A stretch of DNA of 64,000 nt from Clostridia bacterium (GCA_017516965.1 JAFXAP010000004.1:62001-126000), one strand, 5' to 3'. Counted from the first letter of the stretch, positions 7,261-16,920 are shown. Numbers and translations: made by a program. The notes: a model not told the origin generated them from the letters alone.

Positions 7261-8328
7261 ATGTTCGTTTTAGATGAAAATGTAGATTTACTTAGTTATA
7301 GTAAAAAACCTAATAGAGAACCTAATAAGAGTCATGCCAAGAAGTCTGATAGGAAAAAGAAGATTATTGTTTTGGTATCGGTGATTTTGGCATTGGCAAT
7401 AGTGCTTATGACCAGCGGAATAATTTATATCAATTCGTTGCTCAACAATGCCACAAAGGTTGATTTAGACGCTGATGATCTTGGTGTTACCGAAAACATT
7501 TTTAATAACAGAGATGTTATTAATATCGCTTTGTTTGGTATTGATACCCGCACCGACAGCACAAAGGGCAGAAGCGATGCGGTTATGATTGTTTCGGTTG
7601 ATAAAAAACACAACAAGATAAAACTGTCTTCAATCGCCCGTGATTCATATGTTAATATTGAAGGTAAGGGTAAAGATAAGTTGACCCACGCCTATGCTTA
7701 TGGTGGAGCGCAACTCGCAGTTAAGACTATAAATCAAAACTTTGATATGAATATCACAGATTATGTTTCGGTGAATTTCTTTGGTATAGTAAGTATTATT
7801 GACGAAATTGGCGGCGTTACCATTGATGTAGATAGCGCTGAAATGGCAGTAATGAACAAAGAATACGTTACCGAGCTTAACAGAATAGGCATACCTTGTG
7901 ACGCTATCACTAAAACCGGTTTACAGCGTCTTACAGGCGCTCAGGCGCTCGCATATATGCGTAACCGTTACACAGGCGGTGACCTTAGCAGAACCGACCG
8001 TCAGCAAGAGGTGATTTCAGCCTTGTTTGGCGAGGTTAAAAATATTAATATTACCAAATATCCTTCAATTGTTAAAATGGGACTTTCTCACGTAGAAACC
8101 ACATTAACCAATACTGAAATTTTATCTTTGGCAGTTCACGTGGTTACTAACTCATCTTCTATTGACAGACTTTCACTACCAACTAAGGAGTGTAATCCAC
8201 AAAGCGGTAAGAATGCTTATATTAACGGTGTTTGGTATTACATTTATGACCTTGATGTAGCAAAGCAAGAGCTGCAAGATTTCATTAAAGAAACCGGCAA
8301 ATATGCCGCTAGTGAACAGGAAAAATAA
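7261..8328 (+). CDS. LytR-CpsA-Psr family glycopolymer ligase
   Basis: A 355-residue membrane-anchored protein. A basic cytoplasmic head of about 35 residues precedes one transmembrane helix (about 36-59), then the extracytoplasmic LCP domain starting at NIALFGIDTR near residue 92, with GRSDAVMIVSVD, the conserved IARDSYV arginine region, GGVTIDVD and YMRNRYTGGDLSRTDRQQEV. The family transfers undecaprenyl-linked glycopolymers to peptidoglycan. In this locus it likely attaches the polysaccharide made by its neighbours. AAGAGG precedes the ATG. The 173-nt gap upstream holds the structured RNA at 7085-7244, which may set expression of the rest of the operon. Confidence 0.9.
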   Translation: MFVLDENVDLLSYSKKPNREPNKSHAKKSDRKKKIIVLVSVILALAIVLMTSGIIYINSLLNNATKVDLDADDLGVTENIFNNRDVINIALFGIDTRTDSTKGRSDAVMIVSVDKKHNKIKLSSIARDSYVNIEGKGKDKLTHAYAYGGAQLAVKTINQNFDMNITDYVSVNFFGIVSIIDEIGGVTIDVDSAEMAVMNKEYVTELNRIGIPCDAITKTGLQRLTGAQALAYMRNRYTGGDLSRTDRQQEVISALFGEVKNINITKYPSIVKMGLSHVETTLTNTEILSLAVHVVTNSSSIDRLSLPTKECNPQSGKNAYINGVWYYIYDLDVAKQELQDFIKETGKYAASEQEK

Positions 8329-8329
8329 G

Positions 8330-9115
8330 ATGGATATCAAAATTCTTATTGCAATGCATAAACCATATACTGCTCCAAAAGATAGTATATATCTGCCTTT
8401 GCATGTAGGAAAATACGGAAAAAGTGATATTGGCTTGGTTGGCGACGATAGCGGAGATAATATTTCTGCCAAAAACCCTTACTTTTGTGAACTTACGGGT
8501 GTTTACTGGGCTTGGAAAAATCTGACGAGTGATTATATTGGTCTTTGTCATTATCGCAGACATTTTACCCTTTCTAAAAAACACCCTAAAGAGACACAAA
8601 AAAAGTTTGAGATATTGCTAACAGGTCAGGAAACTGAAAATCTACTCAAAGAAAACGATATCATTTTGCCTAAGTCAAGAAAATATTATATTGAAACGCT
8701 TTATAATCATTATGCGCACACACTTCATGTTGAACCGCTTGATGAAACAGAAAAAATTATTACGGAAAAATGTCCGCAATATCTTGCTGAGTTTAAAAAA
8801 CTTCACAAACGCACAAGCGCTCATATGTTTAATATGTTTATAATGAAAAAAGAGCATTTTAATGCTTATTGCGAGTGGCTGTTTGATATTTTGTTTGAAC
8901 TTGAAAAAAGATGTGACCCTGCGCAGTATGATGCATTTCATGCGCGATACCCGGGTCGCATATCAGAACTGTTATTAGACGTGTGGATTAACACAAACGG
9001 TCTATCCTACAAAGAGATACCTTTTATTGAAATGGAAAATGTTAACCTTTTTAAAAAGGTAATATCTTTTCTTGTTGCTAAATTCACGGGTAAGAAATAC
9101 GATAAAAGTTTTTAG
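8330..9115 (+). CDS. DUF4422 glycosyltransferase
   Basis: A 261-residue protein of the DUF4422 family. The hallmark block NPYFCELTGVYWAWKN near residue 50, followed by YIGLCHYRRHF, is intact, as is the MFNMFIMKKEHF region near 165. DUF4422 proteins are found in capsule and exopolysaccharide loci and are treated as glycosyltransferases. The ATG at 8330 starts two bases after the LCP stop with GAACAGGAAAA as ribosome binding site; an earlier in-frame ATG overlaps the LCP gene and has none. It has no membrane helix. It lies directly before UDP-galactopyranose mutase, so galactofuranose transfer is a fair guess. Confidence 0.78.
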   Translation: MDIKILIAMHKPYTAPKDSIYLPLHVGKYGKSDIGLVGDDSGDNISAKNPYFCELTGVYWAWKNLTSDYIGLCHYRRHFTLSKKHPKETQKKFEILLTGQETENLLKENDIILPKSRKYYIETLYNHYAHTLHVEPLDETEKIITEKCPQYLAEFKKLHKRTSAHMFNMFIMKKEHFNAYCEWLFDILFELEKRCDPAQYDAFHARYPGRISELLLDVWINTNGLSYKEIPFIEMENVNLFKKVISFLVAKFTGKKYDKSF

Positions 9116-9124
9116 GAGAAATTG

Positions 9125-10255
9125 ATGAAGCAATATGATTATTTAATCGTTGGCGCCGGACTTTTTGGCGCGGTGTTTGCTCATGAGGCCCTAACCAAAG
9201 GAAAAAAATGCCTTGTTATAGATAAACGTGATCATATCGCAGGAAACATCTATACCAAGCAAGAGCGCGGCATTCAGGTGCATCAGTACGGAGCGCATAT
9301 TTTTCATACCAGCATTAAAGAGGTTTGGGAATATGTAAATCGTTTTGCTGAATTTAATCGTTATACCAATTGCCCGGTTGCGCGTTATAAAGATGAACTT
9401 TATAATTTGCCTTTTAATATGAATACCTTTAATAAACTTTGGGGCGTGGTTACTCCAAAAGAGGCTTTAGACAAAATTGAAGAAGAGAAGTCAGAGGCGG
9501 GAATTACTACCCCTCGAAACCTTGAAGAGCAGGCAATTTCGCTTGTAGGTAGGTCAATCTATGAAAAGTTGGTTAAGGGCTATACCGAAAAACAGTGGGG
9601 CAAACCCGCTACCGAGCTCCCCAGCTTTATCATTAAAAGATTGCCGGTCAGATTTGTTTATGACAACAACTATTTTAACGATCTTTATCAAGGTATTCCC
9701 ATTGGTGGTTATACCGCAATGGTAGAAAAAATGCTAACCGGTATAGATGTTCGTTTAAATTGTGATTACTTTGAACACAAAGACGAATTAGATGCTTTAG
9801 CAGATAAGATTGTCTTTACCGGACCAATTGATAGATTTTATAATTATTGTTTTGGTGAATTGGAATATCGTTCTTTACGATTTGAGACCGAAACATATAA
9901 TTGTGCAAACTACCAGGGTAATGCTGTGGTAAACTATACTGAGTATGAAATTCCATATACACGTATAATTGAACATAAGCATTTTGAGTTTGGCGAATCT
10001 CTTGGCGCTGTAGCGCAAGGCGAAGCGGCAGAATATACCGTTGTTACCCGTGAATATCCTGATGAATGGGAGCAAGGAAAAGAAGCGTATTATACCGTTA
10101 ATGATGACCGCAACACAGCTTTATATGCTAAGTATAAAGAACTCGCAGATAGCGAAGAAAACGTCTTTTTTGGCGGCAGACTTGGTCAATATCGTTATTA
10201 TGATATGGATAAGGTTATTTTAGCCGCACTACAAATGGCAGAAAAAATATTATAA
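9125..10255 (+). CDS. glf: UDP-galactopyranose mutase
   Basis: A 376-residue flavoenzyme. The N-terminal FAD-binding motif GAGLFGAVFA (residues 10-19), the VIDKRDHIAGN segment, HQYGAHIFHT, and the C-terminal FFGGRLGQYRYYDMDK are all characteristic of Glf. It converts UDP-galactopyranose to UDP-galactofuranose with reduced flavin. The ATG at 9125 lies after AGGAG; a TTG one codon earlier is possible but less likely. Its presence predicts galactofuranose in the surface polysaccharide made by this locus, probably added by the upstream DUF4422 enzyme. A terminator closes the operon. Confidence 0.95.
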   Translation: MKQYDYLIVGAGLFGAVFAHEALTKGKKCLVIDKRDHIAGNIYTKQERGIQVHQYGAHIFHTSIKEVWEYVNRFAEFNRYTNCPVARYKDELYNLPFNMNTFNKLWGVVTPKEALDKIEEEKSEAGITTPRNLEEQAISLVGRSIYEKLVKGYTEKQWGKPATELPSFIIKRLPVRFVYDNNYFNDLYQGIPIGGYTAMVEKMLTGIDVRLNCDYFEHKDELDALADKIVFTGPIDRFYNYCFGELEYRSLRFETETYNCANYQGNAVVNYTEYEIPYTRIIEHKHFEFGESLGAVAQGEAAEYTVVTREYPDEWEQGKEAYYTVNDDRNTALYAKYKELADSEENVFFGGRLGQYRYYDMDKVILAALQMAEKIL

Positions 10256-10268
10256 CTAAAATTTAAAC

Positions 10269-10298
10269 AAGGACATTGCGTTAAGCAATGTCCTTTAT
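10269..10298 (+). terminator. Intrinsic terminator after glf
   Basis: AAGGACATTGC / GCAATGTCCTT, perfect 11-bp stem with a 5-nt loop, then TTATC. Confidence 0.75.
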
Positions 10299-10355
10299 CA
10301 TTAGCGGTTATTTTTGCGTTTTTGTCAAATACTAAATAAAAGCGAGGTTGGTATT

Positions 10356-11369
10356 ATGGCAAAAAGAATAGGAAAAAGAACAATAATTTTTGATAACAAG
10401 CCGTATATAATTGGCTATGGTTCAGTGGTTGGCAAAAAAGAGTTTGAAGGACCGCTTGGGCACGAATTTGACGCGCACGATGATGACAGTCGTTTTGGTA
10501 AAGACAGTTATGAAAAGGCTGAAAGCAGTCTGCAAAAAATTGCACTCGAAACAGCTATGCGAAAGGCAAATGTTAATGAGAATGACATTAATATGATTTT
10601 TGCAGGTGATTTGCTAAATCAGTGCATTGGCTCATATTTTGGACTTAGAGAAAAAGGCATACCACTAATTGGACTTTATGGCGCGTGCTCTACAATGACT
10701 TTAGGGCTTTCTTTAGCCTCAATAATGATTGATAGCGGCGCTGCTGATACTGCGGCAGCAATTACATCATCACATTTTTGTTCAGCCGAGCGACAATACC
10801 GTTTTCCGCTTGAATATGGCGCAGTAAGACCACAAACTGCACAATGGACTGTAACAGGTTCGGGCGCTACAATTTTATCGCATAAAGAGTGCAAAGGAAA
10901 ACCATATATAAATGCTGTGTGTTTTGGCGAAATAACCGATTTAGGCGTAATCGATGCCAATAATATGGGTGCCGCAATGGCGCCGTCGGCCGCATCAACC
11001 ATAAAGCACTTTTTGAAAGATACCAAAACTACCCTTCACGATTATGACCTTATAATGACTGGGGATTTGGGTAAGGTTGGCAGTGATTTGCTTTATGAAC
11101 TACTCGAAAGCGAGGGTATTGACATTCGTTGCCGTCACAGTGACTGTGGTCTCATTATTTTTGACCGTGAAAAGCAGGATGTTCATTCTGGTGGCTCAGG
11201 TTGTGGCTGTAGCGCGGCGGTGCTTAATTCGTTTGTAATGCACCGTTTTGAATCGGGTGATTTTAATAACATTCTTTTTATGTCAACAGGCGCATTAATG
11301 TCGCCAACGTCTTCAATGCAGGGCGAGACCATACCGGGAATATCGCACCTTGTAAATATTAAAATATAA
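10356..11369 (+). CDS. spoVAD: Stage V sporulation protein AD
   Basis: A 337-residue thiolase-fold protein matching SpoVAD throughout: KKEFEGPLG near 24, NQCIGSYFGLREKGIPLIGLYGACSTM around 95-120, and HSGGSGCGCSA near 285. In spore formers SpoVAD helps load and bind dipicolinic acid across the inner spore membrane, together with SpoVAC and SpoVAE-type proteins. The ATG at 10356 is preferred, with GAGGTTGG before it, over an upstream ATG at 10314 that lies next to the glf terminator. The usual spoVAC and spoVAE neighbours are absent here; the gene stands alone between glf and mgtE. It shows descent from a spore former but does not prove that sporulation still occurs. Confidence 0.9.
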   Translation: MAKRIGKRTIIFDNKPYIIGYGSVVGKKEFEGPLGHEFDAHDDDSRFGKDSYEKAESSLQKIALETAMRKANVNENDINMIFAGDLLNQCIGSYFGLREKGIPLIGLYGACSTMTLGLSLASIMIDSGAADTAAAITSSHFCSAERQYRFPLEYGAVRPQTAQWTVTGSGATILSHKECKGKPYINAVCFGEITDLGVIDANNMGAAMAPSAASTIKHFLKDTKTTLHDYDLIMTGDLGKVGSDLLYELLESEGIDIRCRHSDCGLIIFDREKQDVHSGGSGCGCSAAVLNSFVMHRFESGDFNNILFMSTGALMSPTSSMQGETIPGISHLVNIKI

Positions 11370-11374
11370 AAAAT

Positions 11375-11403
11375 TTGACATTTAAAGTCAAAAATATTAT
11401 AAT
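11375..11403 (+). promoter_or_regulatory. Sigma-A promoter of mgtE
   Basis: TTGACA at 11375-11380, 17-bp spacer, TATAAT at 11398-11403. The -35 lies in a TGACATTTAAAGTCA near-palindrome. Confidence 0.75.
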
Positions 11404-11414
11404 AATTAAAAAAT

Positions 11415-11442
11415 AAAACCCTATCTTACAAGATGGGGTTTT
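11415..11442 (+). terminator. Hairpin in mgtE leader / spoVAD terminator
   Basis: AAAACCCTATCT / AGATGGGGTTTT, 12 bp with one T-G pair and a 4-nt loop, then TTTTGAAATTT. It starts only about 5 nt after the predicted mgtE start site, so it may end spoVAD transcripts, shield the mgtE mRNA 5' end, or attenuate it. Confidence 0.55.
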
Positions 11443-11465
11443 GAAATTTAAAAGGAGGTTGTATT

Positions 11466-12848
11466 ATGGACGAAAGATTGTTAGAACTTGAAGAACAAAT
11501 CTTTGAACTTATAGAGAATCGTAGATTTGTGCAACTTAAAAATGTGCTTTCGGAAATGCAACCTGCCGATATCGCAGAAATTTTTGATGAGGCAAAGGAC
11601 AAAGATATTCCTGTTTTGTTCCGCATTTTACCAAAGGAACTTGCCGCCGAGGTTTTTGTTGAATTTGATACCGATAGACAAGAGTTGTTATTAAACGCTT
11701 TTAGTGATAGTGAATTGCGTGAAGTGTTAGATGAACTTTTTATGGATGATGCTGCAGATATTGTTGACGAAATGCCTGCAACGGTTGCAAAGCGTATTCT
11801 GAAAAACACCGATGCTAACACCAGACGTATGATAAATCAACTACTTGCGTACCCTGACGATAGCGCCGGTAGTATTATGACTACCGAGTATATTGATTTA
11901 AAGCGAACAATGACGGTTGATGAAGCGTTTGACAAGATACGACGCGTAGGTCTTAACACCGAAACTATATATACTTGTTATGTTATTGGTAGTCGCCGTA
12001 AGCTTTTTGGTACAATTTCACTCAGAGATTTATTGCTTAGTGGTAAAGATGAAATTGTAGGCGATTTGATGGATGAAAACGTTGTGTATGCCAACACTCT
12101 TGATGATAAAGAAGAGGTTGCCGCAATGTTTGACCGCTATGATATGTTGGCTTTGCCTGTTGTTGATAAGGAGCACAGGCTTGTTGGTATTATCACGGTT
12201 GACGATGCTATCGACGTTATTCAGGAAGAGGCTTCCGAAGATATTGAAAAGATGGCGGCTATTTTGCCAAGCGAAAAAAGTTATCTTAAAACAGGTGTAT
12301 TTGAAACCTTTAAGGCGCGAATTCCTTGGCTATTATTACTTATGATTTCTGCTACATTTACCGGAGCTATTATATCAAGTTTTGAAGCAAGGTTAGCGCA
12401 ATGCATAGCGCTTGTCGCTTTTATACCAATGCTTATGGGTACGGGCGGTAACTCAGGTAGCCAGACGTCTGTTTCGGTGATACGAGCGCTTTCACTCGGC
12501 GATATCGAGTTTAGAGACATTTTACGTGTTATTTGGAAAGAGCTTCGTGTGGCAGTAATTGTCGGTATAGTTTTAGGAATTATAAACTTTATTAAACTTT
12601 ATTTTGTTGACTACTTATGGCTTAAGACCTTTGATACAGGTGCAGAACTTGCTGAAATGGCAACAATATGCGTAACGCTGATTTTAGTAATAATTGTTGC
12701 AAAAATTCTTGGCGCCGTGCTACCCATTGTGGCAAAAAGGCTGGGATTTGACCCCGCTGTTATGGCAAGCCCACTTGTAACCACAATTCTTGATGCGGTA
12801 TCGCTTTTGATATATTTTGGTATCGCGGCAGTTTTGGTGCTTGGTTAA
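11466..12848 (+). CDS. mgtE: Magnesium transporter MgtE
   Basis: A 460-residue MgtE. The cytoplasmic N domain (about 1-130, with MQPADIAEIFDE and DDAADIVDEMP) is followed by a paired CBS domain (about 130-255, with LVGIITVDDAIDVIQEEASEDIEKMA) and a five-helix membrane domain. The domain carries the conserved RIPWLLLLM and GTGGNSGSQTS pore motifs. MgtE is a homodimeric Mg2+ channel gated by Mg2+ binding to the N and CBS domains. The ribosome binding site AAAAGGAGG is near perfect. The 60-nt leader is too short for an M-box riboswitch, so control is probably at the protein. Confidence 0.95.
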   Translation: MDERLLELEEQIFELIENRRFVQLKNVLSEMQPADIAEIFDEAKDKDIPVLFRILPKELAAEVFVEFDTDRQELLLNAFSDSELREVLDELFMDDAADIVDEMPATVAKRILKNTDANTRRMINQLLAYPDDSAGSIMTTEYIDLKRTMTVDEAFDKIRRVGLNTETIYTCYVIGSRRKLFGTISLRDLLLSGKDEIVGDLMDENVVYANTLDDKEEVAAMFDRYDMLALPVVDKEHRLVGIITVDDAIDVIQEEASEDIEKMAAILPSEKSYLKTGVFETFKARIPWLLLLMISATFTGAIISSFEARLAQCIALVAFIPMLMGTGGNSGSQTSVSVIRALSLGDIEFRDILRVIWKELRVAVIVGIVLGIINFIKLYFVDYLWLKTFDTGAELAEMATICVTLILVIIVAKILGAVLPIVAKRLGFDPAVMASPLVTTILDAVSLLIYFGIAAVLVLG

Positions 12849-12857
12849 TAAAAGCAA

Positions 12858-12886
12858 AACCCCTTTGTGTTTTTCACAAAGGGGTT
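12858..12886. terminator. Bidirectional terminator between mgtE and the P-type ATPase
   Basis: AACCCCTTTGTG / CACAAAGGGGTT, perfect 12-bp stem, T5 loop, T-rich on both sides. Confidence 0.85.
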
Positions 12887-12890
12887 AATT

Positions 12891-15479
12891 TTATTGTTTT
12901 GCAACAATTTTACGCATAACAATTTTTTTGATTTCGCTTATTGGAATTATAACAATTGCCAGAATGAAACTGAAAACAAACTGCAATAATTCAAGTTTTG
13001 TTAACTCAAACAAAGCGCCTGCAGGTGTTAATACTAAGAAAATTGATATTATTAACACTAAGACAGAGGAAAAATTCATAAACTTGTTTGATTTGAAATT
13101 AGCCTTTAATAATGATTGTTGGGTCTTCATATTAAATGAATGGAAAACCTGAAGCATTACAAGTGTTGCAAAAGCCATTGTTGAACCTGCAGTCTTACCG
13201 CCTATAGCATAGGCTATAAGGGTTAGAACTGCTATAATTAATGAATCACTTACAATGTTTAAAATCGCATTACGGCTAAATAAATGACCTGTAAGCGTTA
13301 AAGGCTTTTTGTGCATAACATTAGGTTCTGAATTTTCAATAGTAAGCGAAATAACAGATGTGCAGTCAGTAAGAAGATTAATCCAAAGCAGTTGTACTGC
13401 CACAAGTGGTGGAGTGCCAAAAATTATCATGCCAAATATAAATGTAGCAATTTCACCGAAATTACAAGCAAGCAGGTATGAAATTGCTTTTTTTACATTA
13501 TCAAAAAGCGCGCGACTTTCACGTATGGCACGTATAATCGACATAAACTTTTTATCTTTGATAATTACATCGGCATTACCAACAGCAACATCAGCGCCAT
13601 ATTTACCAACAGTGCAACCAATATCTGCGGCAGAAAGGGCTTCGGCGTCTTCAAAACCGTTTCCCGTAACGGCAACAATTTTACCACTGCGTTGCCAAGC
13701 ATTTATAATTCTAACCTTATCATCAGGGGTTATACGCGCATAAACTGTATATTTTTCTATGTTGTATGTCAGTTCTTCGTCTGACAATTTTTCGAGCTGT
13801 TCGCCACTAATTGCCTGATTATCATCGGTTAAAATACCTATTCTTCGCGCAATTGCCTTTGCGGTAGAGATATTATCACCGGTAATCATAATTGTTTTAA
13901 TACCGGCGATATTACAGGTGTTGACCGCTTCTACAGTATCGGACTGCGGTGGGTCATTTAGGCAAATGAGTCCTACAAAGGTAAGATTTGACTCAATTTC
14001 ATCAGCATTGGGGTTAGATGGAATTTCATCAAGAGGTTTAAGCGCTATGCAAATAACTCGATATGATTTTTCGGTTAAGGAGTTATAAAGCTCTAAAAGC
14101 TTATCCTTTTCGGCAATGTTGCAATTTGGTATCACATTTTCGGGCGCGCCCTTTACAATTGCAACCGGTTTACCACTTATCATATTAATGCTTGTCATAG
14201 TTTTGCGAACACTGTCAAACGGTATTGCAGACAAGCGGGGGAATAGGTTACCAACCTCTTCACGTGAAAGTGATAAATATTTTATGCAGGCATTTTCAAT
14301 TGAGATTTCGGTTGAGTCATTCTCGAGCATCGAGCAGGCAGTTGCCAATTGTAAAACGCCAGCCGTTTTTTCAGAAAGAACATTATCAGACAAATCGGTT
14401 AATTGCTCACCATCAAAAATGCAACTTAGTTCCATATTATTTTTGGTAAGAATACCTGTTTTATCAACGCAAATTACTTCAGTTTTACCAAGCAATTCAA
14501 GCGCCTTGGTGTTTTTGATGATAATATTATCATCAATCATTCGCTTAATACCCAACGCAATAACAATTGTTGAAATAGCCGGTAAACTTTCGGGCATTGC
14601 GCTAATTCCCAACGCTACTGCATTTAAAAGTGTGGTAACCGAATCAAGCGCAAAGTTGTTTGTGTCAAAATTCAGTATTATACCAATAAAAAAAGCCACA
14701 ATACAAAGCACCAATACAATAATGTTAATTAGCTTACCGCTGTGTTCAAGCGTTGTGGTTATAGGTAAAGTTTCTGAATTGGTCTGACGTATAATATCTG
14801 CTTGTTTTCCAATTTCGGTATTAAGTCCTGTTTCGACAACAACAGCCAAAGCAGTACCGTGTACAACGCTGCAACCTGCAAAAACCATATTAGGTCTTGC
14901 TGTGGCAGCAGTGATATCTTCAACAGTTACATTGGCAAATTTTTCTACAGGAACAACCTCGCCTGAAAGTATGGCTTCACTACACCTAAAGCCATCAGCC
15001 TCAATTATTCTGGCATCAGCAGTTATATAGTCGCCTTCACTTAATCTAATAATATCACCGGGCACCAACATTTCAGATGGAATTTGCTTTTCATTTCCGT
15101 CTCTTATAACGGTAACCATCGGGTTAGCGGCTTCTTTAATTTCGTCAAGTGCTTCATCACATTTGTGAAGGTGTACAGCGCTTATAAACGCGTTTAGCAA
15201 AACAATTGCAATAATTAACAAAGAAAAGTAAAAATTACCATTTCCCGCAATAATATCAATAGCAAAAAATGCAATTGATACGGCAATTAAAAAGTAAACG
15301 ACTTTGCTTTTAAGTTGAGATAAAAAGCGAGAAAAAAGACTAATTTGATTTGTTGTTGCAGTTGAGTTTTTTCCGTATGTTTCAAGGCGCTCAAGAGCTA
15401 CAGCGTTAGCAAGTCCGTTTTCTTTGGTTACTGATAACTGTTTTAATACCTCAACAGTTTCAGAACTGTGCCAAATCAT
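12891..15479 (-). CDS. P2-type cation-transporting ATPase with altered hinge motif
   Basis: An 862-residue P-type ATPase with the full domain order: N-terminal cation-ATPase segment, A domain with LSGEVVPVEK (actuator Glu kept), M4 motif SAMPESLPA, P domain DKTGILTKN (phosphorylated Asp kept, Thr changed to Ile), N domain with KGAPENV, MITGDNISTA, and C-terminal helices with LLWINLLTD. The hinge motif, normally TGDGVNDAPAL, reads TGNGFEDAEAL, so the first Mg2+-coordinating Asp is Asn. The transported ion is uncertain; P2 calcium or sodium/potassium-like pumps are closest. The change suggests altered or weak activity. It lies 42 bases after glyA on the same strand. Confidence 0.85.
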   Translation of the reverse strand: MIWHSSETVEVLKQLSVTKENGLANAVALERLETYGKNSTATTNQISLFSRFLSQLKSKVVYFLIAVSIAFFAIDIIAGNGNFYFSLLIIAIVLLNAFISAVHLHKCDEALDEIKEAANPMVTVIRDGNEKQIPSEMLVPGDIIRLSEGDYITADARIIEADGFRCSEAILSGEVVPVEKFANVTVEDITAATARPNMVFAGCSVVHGTALAVVVETGLNTEIGKQADIIRQTNSETLPITTTLEHSGKLINIIVLVLCIVAFFIGIILNFDTNNFALDSVTTLLNAVALGISAMPESLPAISTIVIALGIKRMIDDNIIIKNTKALELLGKTEVICVDKTGILTKNNMELSCIFDGEQLTDLSDNVLSEKTAGVLQLATACSMLENDSTEISIENACIKYLSLSREEVGNLFPRLSAIPFDSVRKTMTSINMISGKPVAIVKGAPENVIPNCNIAEKDKLLELYNSLTEKSYRVICIALKPLDEIPSNPNADEIESNLTFVGLICLNDPPQSDTVEAVNTCNIAGIKTIMITGDNISTAKAIARRIGILTDDNQAISGEQLEKLSDEELTYNIEKYTVYARITPDDKVRIINAWQRSGKIVAVTGNGFEDAEALSAADIGCTVGKYGADVAVGNADVIIKDKKFMSIIRAIRESRALFDNVKKAISYLLACNFGEIATFIFGMIIFGTPPLVAVQLLWINLLTDCTSVISLTIENSEPNVMHKKPLTLTGHLFSRNAILNIVSDSLIIAVLTLIAYAIGGKTAGSTMAFATLVMLQVFHSFNMKTQQSLLKANFKSNKFMNFSSVLVLIISIFLVLTPAGALFELTKLELLQFVFSFILAIVIIPISEIKKIVMRKIVAKQ

Positions 15480-15521
15480 TTAATCAACTCCATTTATTAA
15501 GGTTTAAAAATAACGCAGTTA

Positions 15522-16763
15522 TTAGTCGTTATAAATTGGGAATTGTGCGCAAAGAGCTTGTACTTCGTTGATAATACGTTCTTTATTAGCATCAAAGTCG
15601 GTGATAATATCTTTAATCCAGTTTGCTATGCGAAGCATTTCATTTTCTTTAAATCCACGAGCAGTTACCGCAGGTGTACCTATACGCAAACCACTTGTAA
15701 CAAATGGACTGTTAGGATCGTTTGGAATGGTGTTTTTGTTAGCGGTGATGTGAACCTCATCAAGGCGGTGTTCAAGTTCTTTACCGGTAATACCAAAGTT
15801 AGTAAGTTTTAAAAGCATAAGATGGTTGTCGGTGCCGCCCGAAACAAGTTCGATACCGCTTTTTTGTAGCGCTTCGGCTAAAACAGCAGCATTTTTAACA
15901 ATTTGGGTTTGATATTCTTTGAACTCATCGGTAAGCGCTTCACCAAGGGCTACAGCCTTTGCGGCAATAATGTGCATAAGTGGGCCACCTTGAGTGCCGG
16001 GGAATACAGCTTTGTCAATCTGCTTTGCAAGTTCTTCACGGCATAAAATCATACCACCGCGAGGACCGCGAAGGGTTTTGTGTGTAGTGGTGGTAACAAC
16101 ATCAGCATAGGGAACAGGGGACGGATGAAGTCCAGCCGCTACAAGACCTGCAATGTGAGCCATATCTACCATAAGATATGCGCCAACCTCGTCAGCAATT
16201 TCACGGAACTTTTTAAAATCAATTGTTCTTGAATATGCGCTGGCACCTGCAAGAATCATTTTTGGTTTGCATTCAAGCGCTAACTTGCGAACATTTTCAT
16301 AGTCGATAGTTTCGGTTGTATCATCAACACCGTAAGGAACAATGTTAAAATATTTACCTGAAATATTAACAGGTGAACCGTGCGATAGATGACCACCTTG
16401 CTGAAGATTCATACCCATTACGGTATCGCCAGGTTCAAGAAGTGCAAAGAAAACAGCCAAGTTTGCATTTGCGCCGCTATGAGGCTGAACATTTGCGTGT
16501 TCTGCGCCAAAAAGTTTTTTAGCACGTTCGCGAGCAATGTCCTCTACAACGTCAACGCATTGACAGCCGCCATAATATCTTTTGGTGGGGTAACCTTCAG
16601 CATATTTGTTGGTAAGCACTCCGCCTGCGGCTAAGAGTACTGCCTTTGATACAATGTTTTCTGAGGCAATAAGTTCAATATTGCCTTGTTGACGGTTAAG
16701 TTCCGCGTCACATGCGGCAAAAACTTCACTGTCATAGTCTTTTAACTGGTCAAAAAAGTTCAT
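15522..16763 (-). CDS. glyA: Serine hydroxymethyltransferase
   Basis: A 413-residue PLP enzyme. Signature segments include [26 protein letters not shown], the [14 protein letters not shown] block, and [14 protein letters not shown], whose Lys binds PLP. It interconverts serine and glycine with tetrahydrofolate, feeding one-carbon units. The ATG at 16763 has AAGGAG eight bases upstream; the ATG two codons earlier lies too close to it. It has its own promoter at 16814-16842. No glycine riboswitch or T-box is visible in the 50-nt leader. Confidence 0.96.
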   Translation of the reverse strand: MNFFDQLKDYDSEVFAACDAELNRQQGNIELIASENIVSKAVLLAAGGVLTNKYAEGYPTKRYYGGCQCVDVVEDIARERAKKLFGAEHANVQPHSGANANLAVFFALLEPGDTVMGMNLQQGGHLSHGSPVNISGKYFNIVPYGVDDTTETIDYENVRKLALECKPKMILAGASAYSRTIDFKKFREIADEVGAYLMVDMAHIAGLVAAGLHPSPVPYADVVTTTTHKTLRGPRGGMILCREELAKQIDKAVFPGTQGGPLMHIIAAKAVALGEALTDEFKEYQTQIVKNAAVLAEALQKSGIELVSGGTDNHLMLLKLTNFGITGKELEHRLDEVHITANKNTIPNDPNSPFVTSGLRIGTPAVTARGFKENEMLRIANWIKDIITDFDANKERIINEVQALCAQFPIYND

Positions 16764-16813
16764 TTTCATTCTCCTTAATTTTAGTGCTATATTACACCAT
16801 TATATTCTTTAAT

Positions 16814-16842
16814 ATAATAACACTATTGCGTTTGTTTGTCAA
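16814..16842 (-). promoter_or_regulatory. Sigma-A promoter of glyA
   Basis: Minus strand TTGACA (16837-16842), 17-bp spacer, TATTAT (16814-16819). A run of seven C residues lies just upstream. Confidence 0.75.
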
Positions 16843-16885
16843 TTGAAAAGGGGGGGTTAAAAGGAATAAATTTACAGCATAATAA

Positions 16886-16920
16886 AAACGCAAATCGCAT
16901 AAAAAAAGCGATCTGCGTTT
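16886..16920 (-). terminator. Terminator of the amino acid ABC operon
   Basis: AAACGCAGATCGC / GCGATTTGCGTTT, 13 bp with one mismatch, followed by TT on the minus strand. Confidence 0.8.

Noticed and set aside
11404..11465. M-box magnesium riboswitch before mgtE
   Set aside because: The leader is about 60 nt with one simple hairpin; the M-box needs a much larger conserved fold.
14116..14787. A 223-codon plus-strand open frame
   Set aside because: It lies antisense within the P-type ATPase, which has intact family motifs; no ribosome binding site or family match supports the shadow frame.
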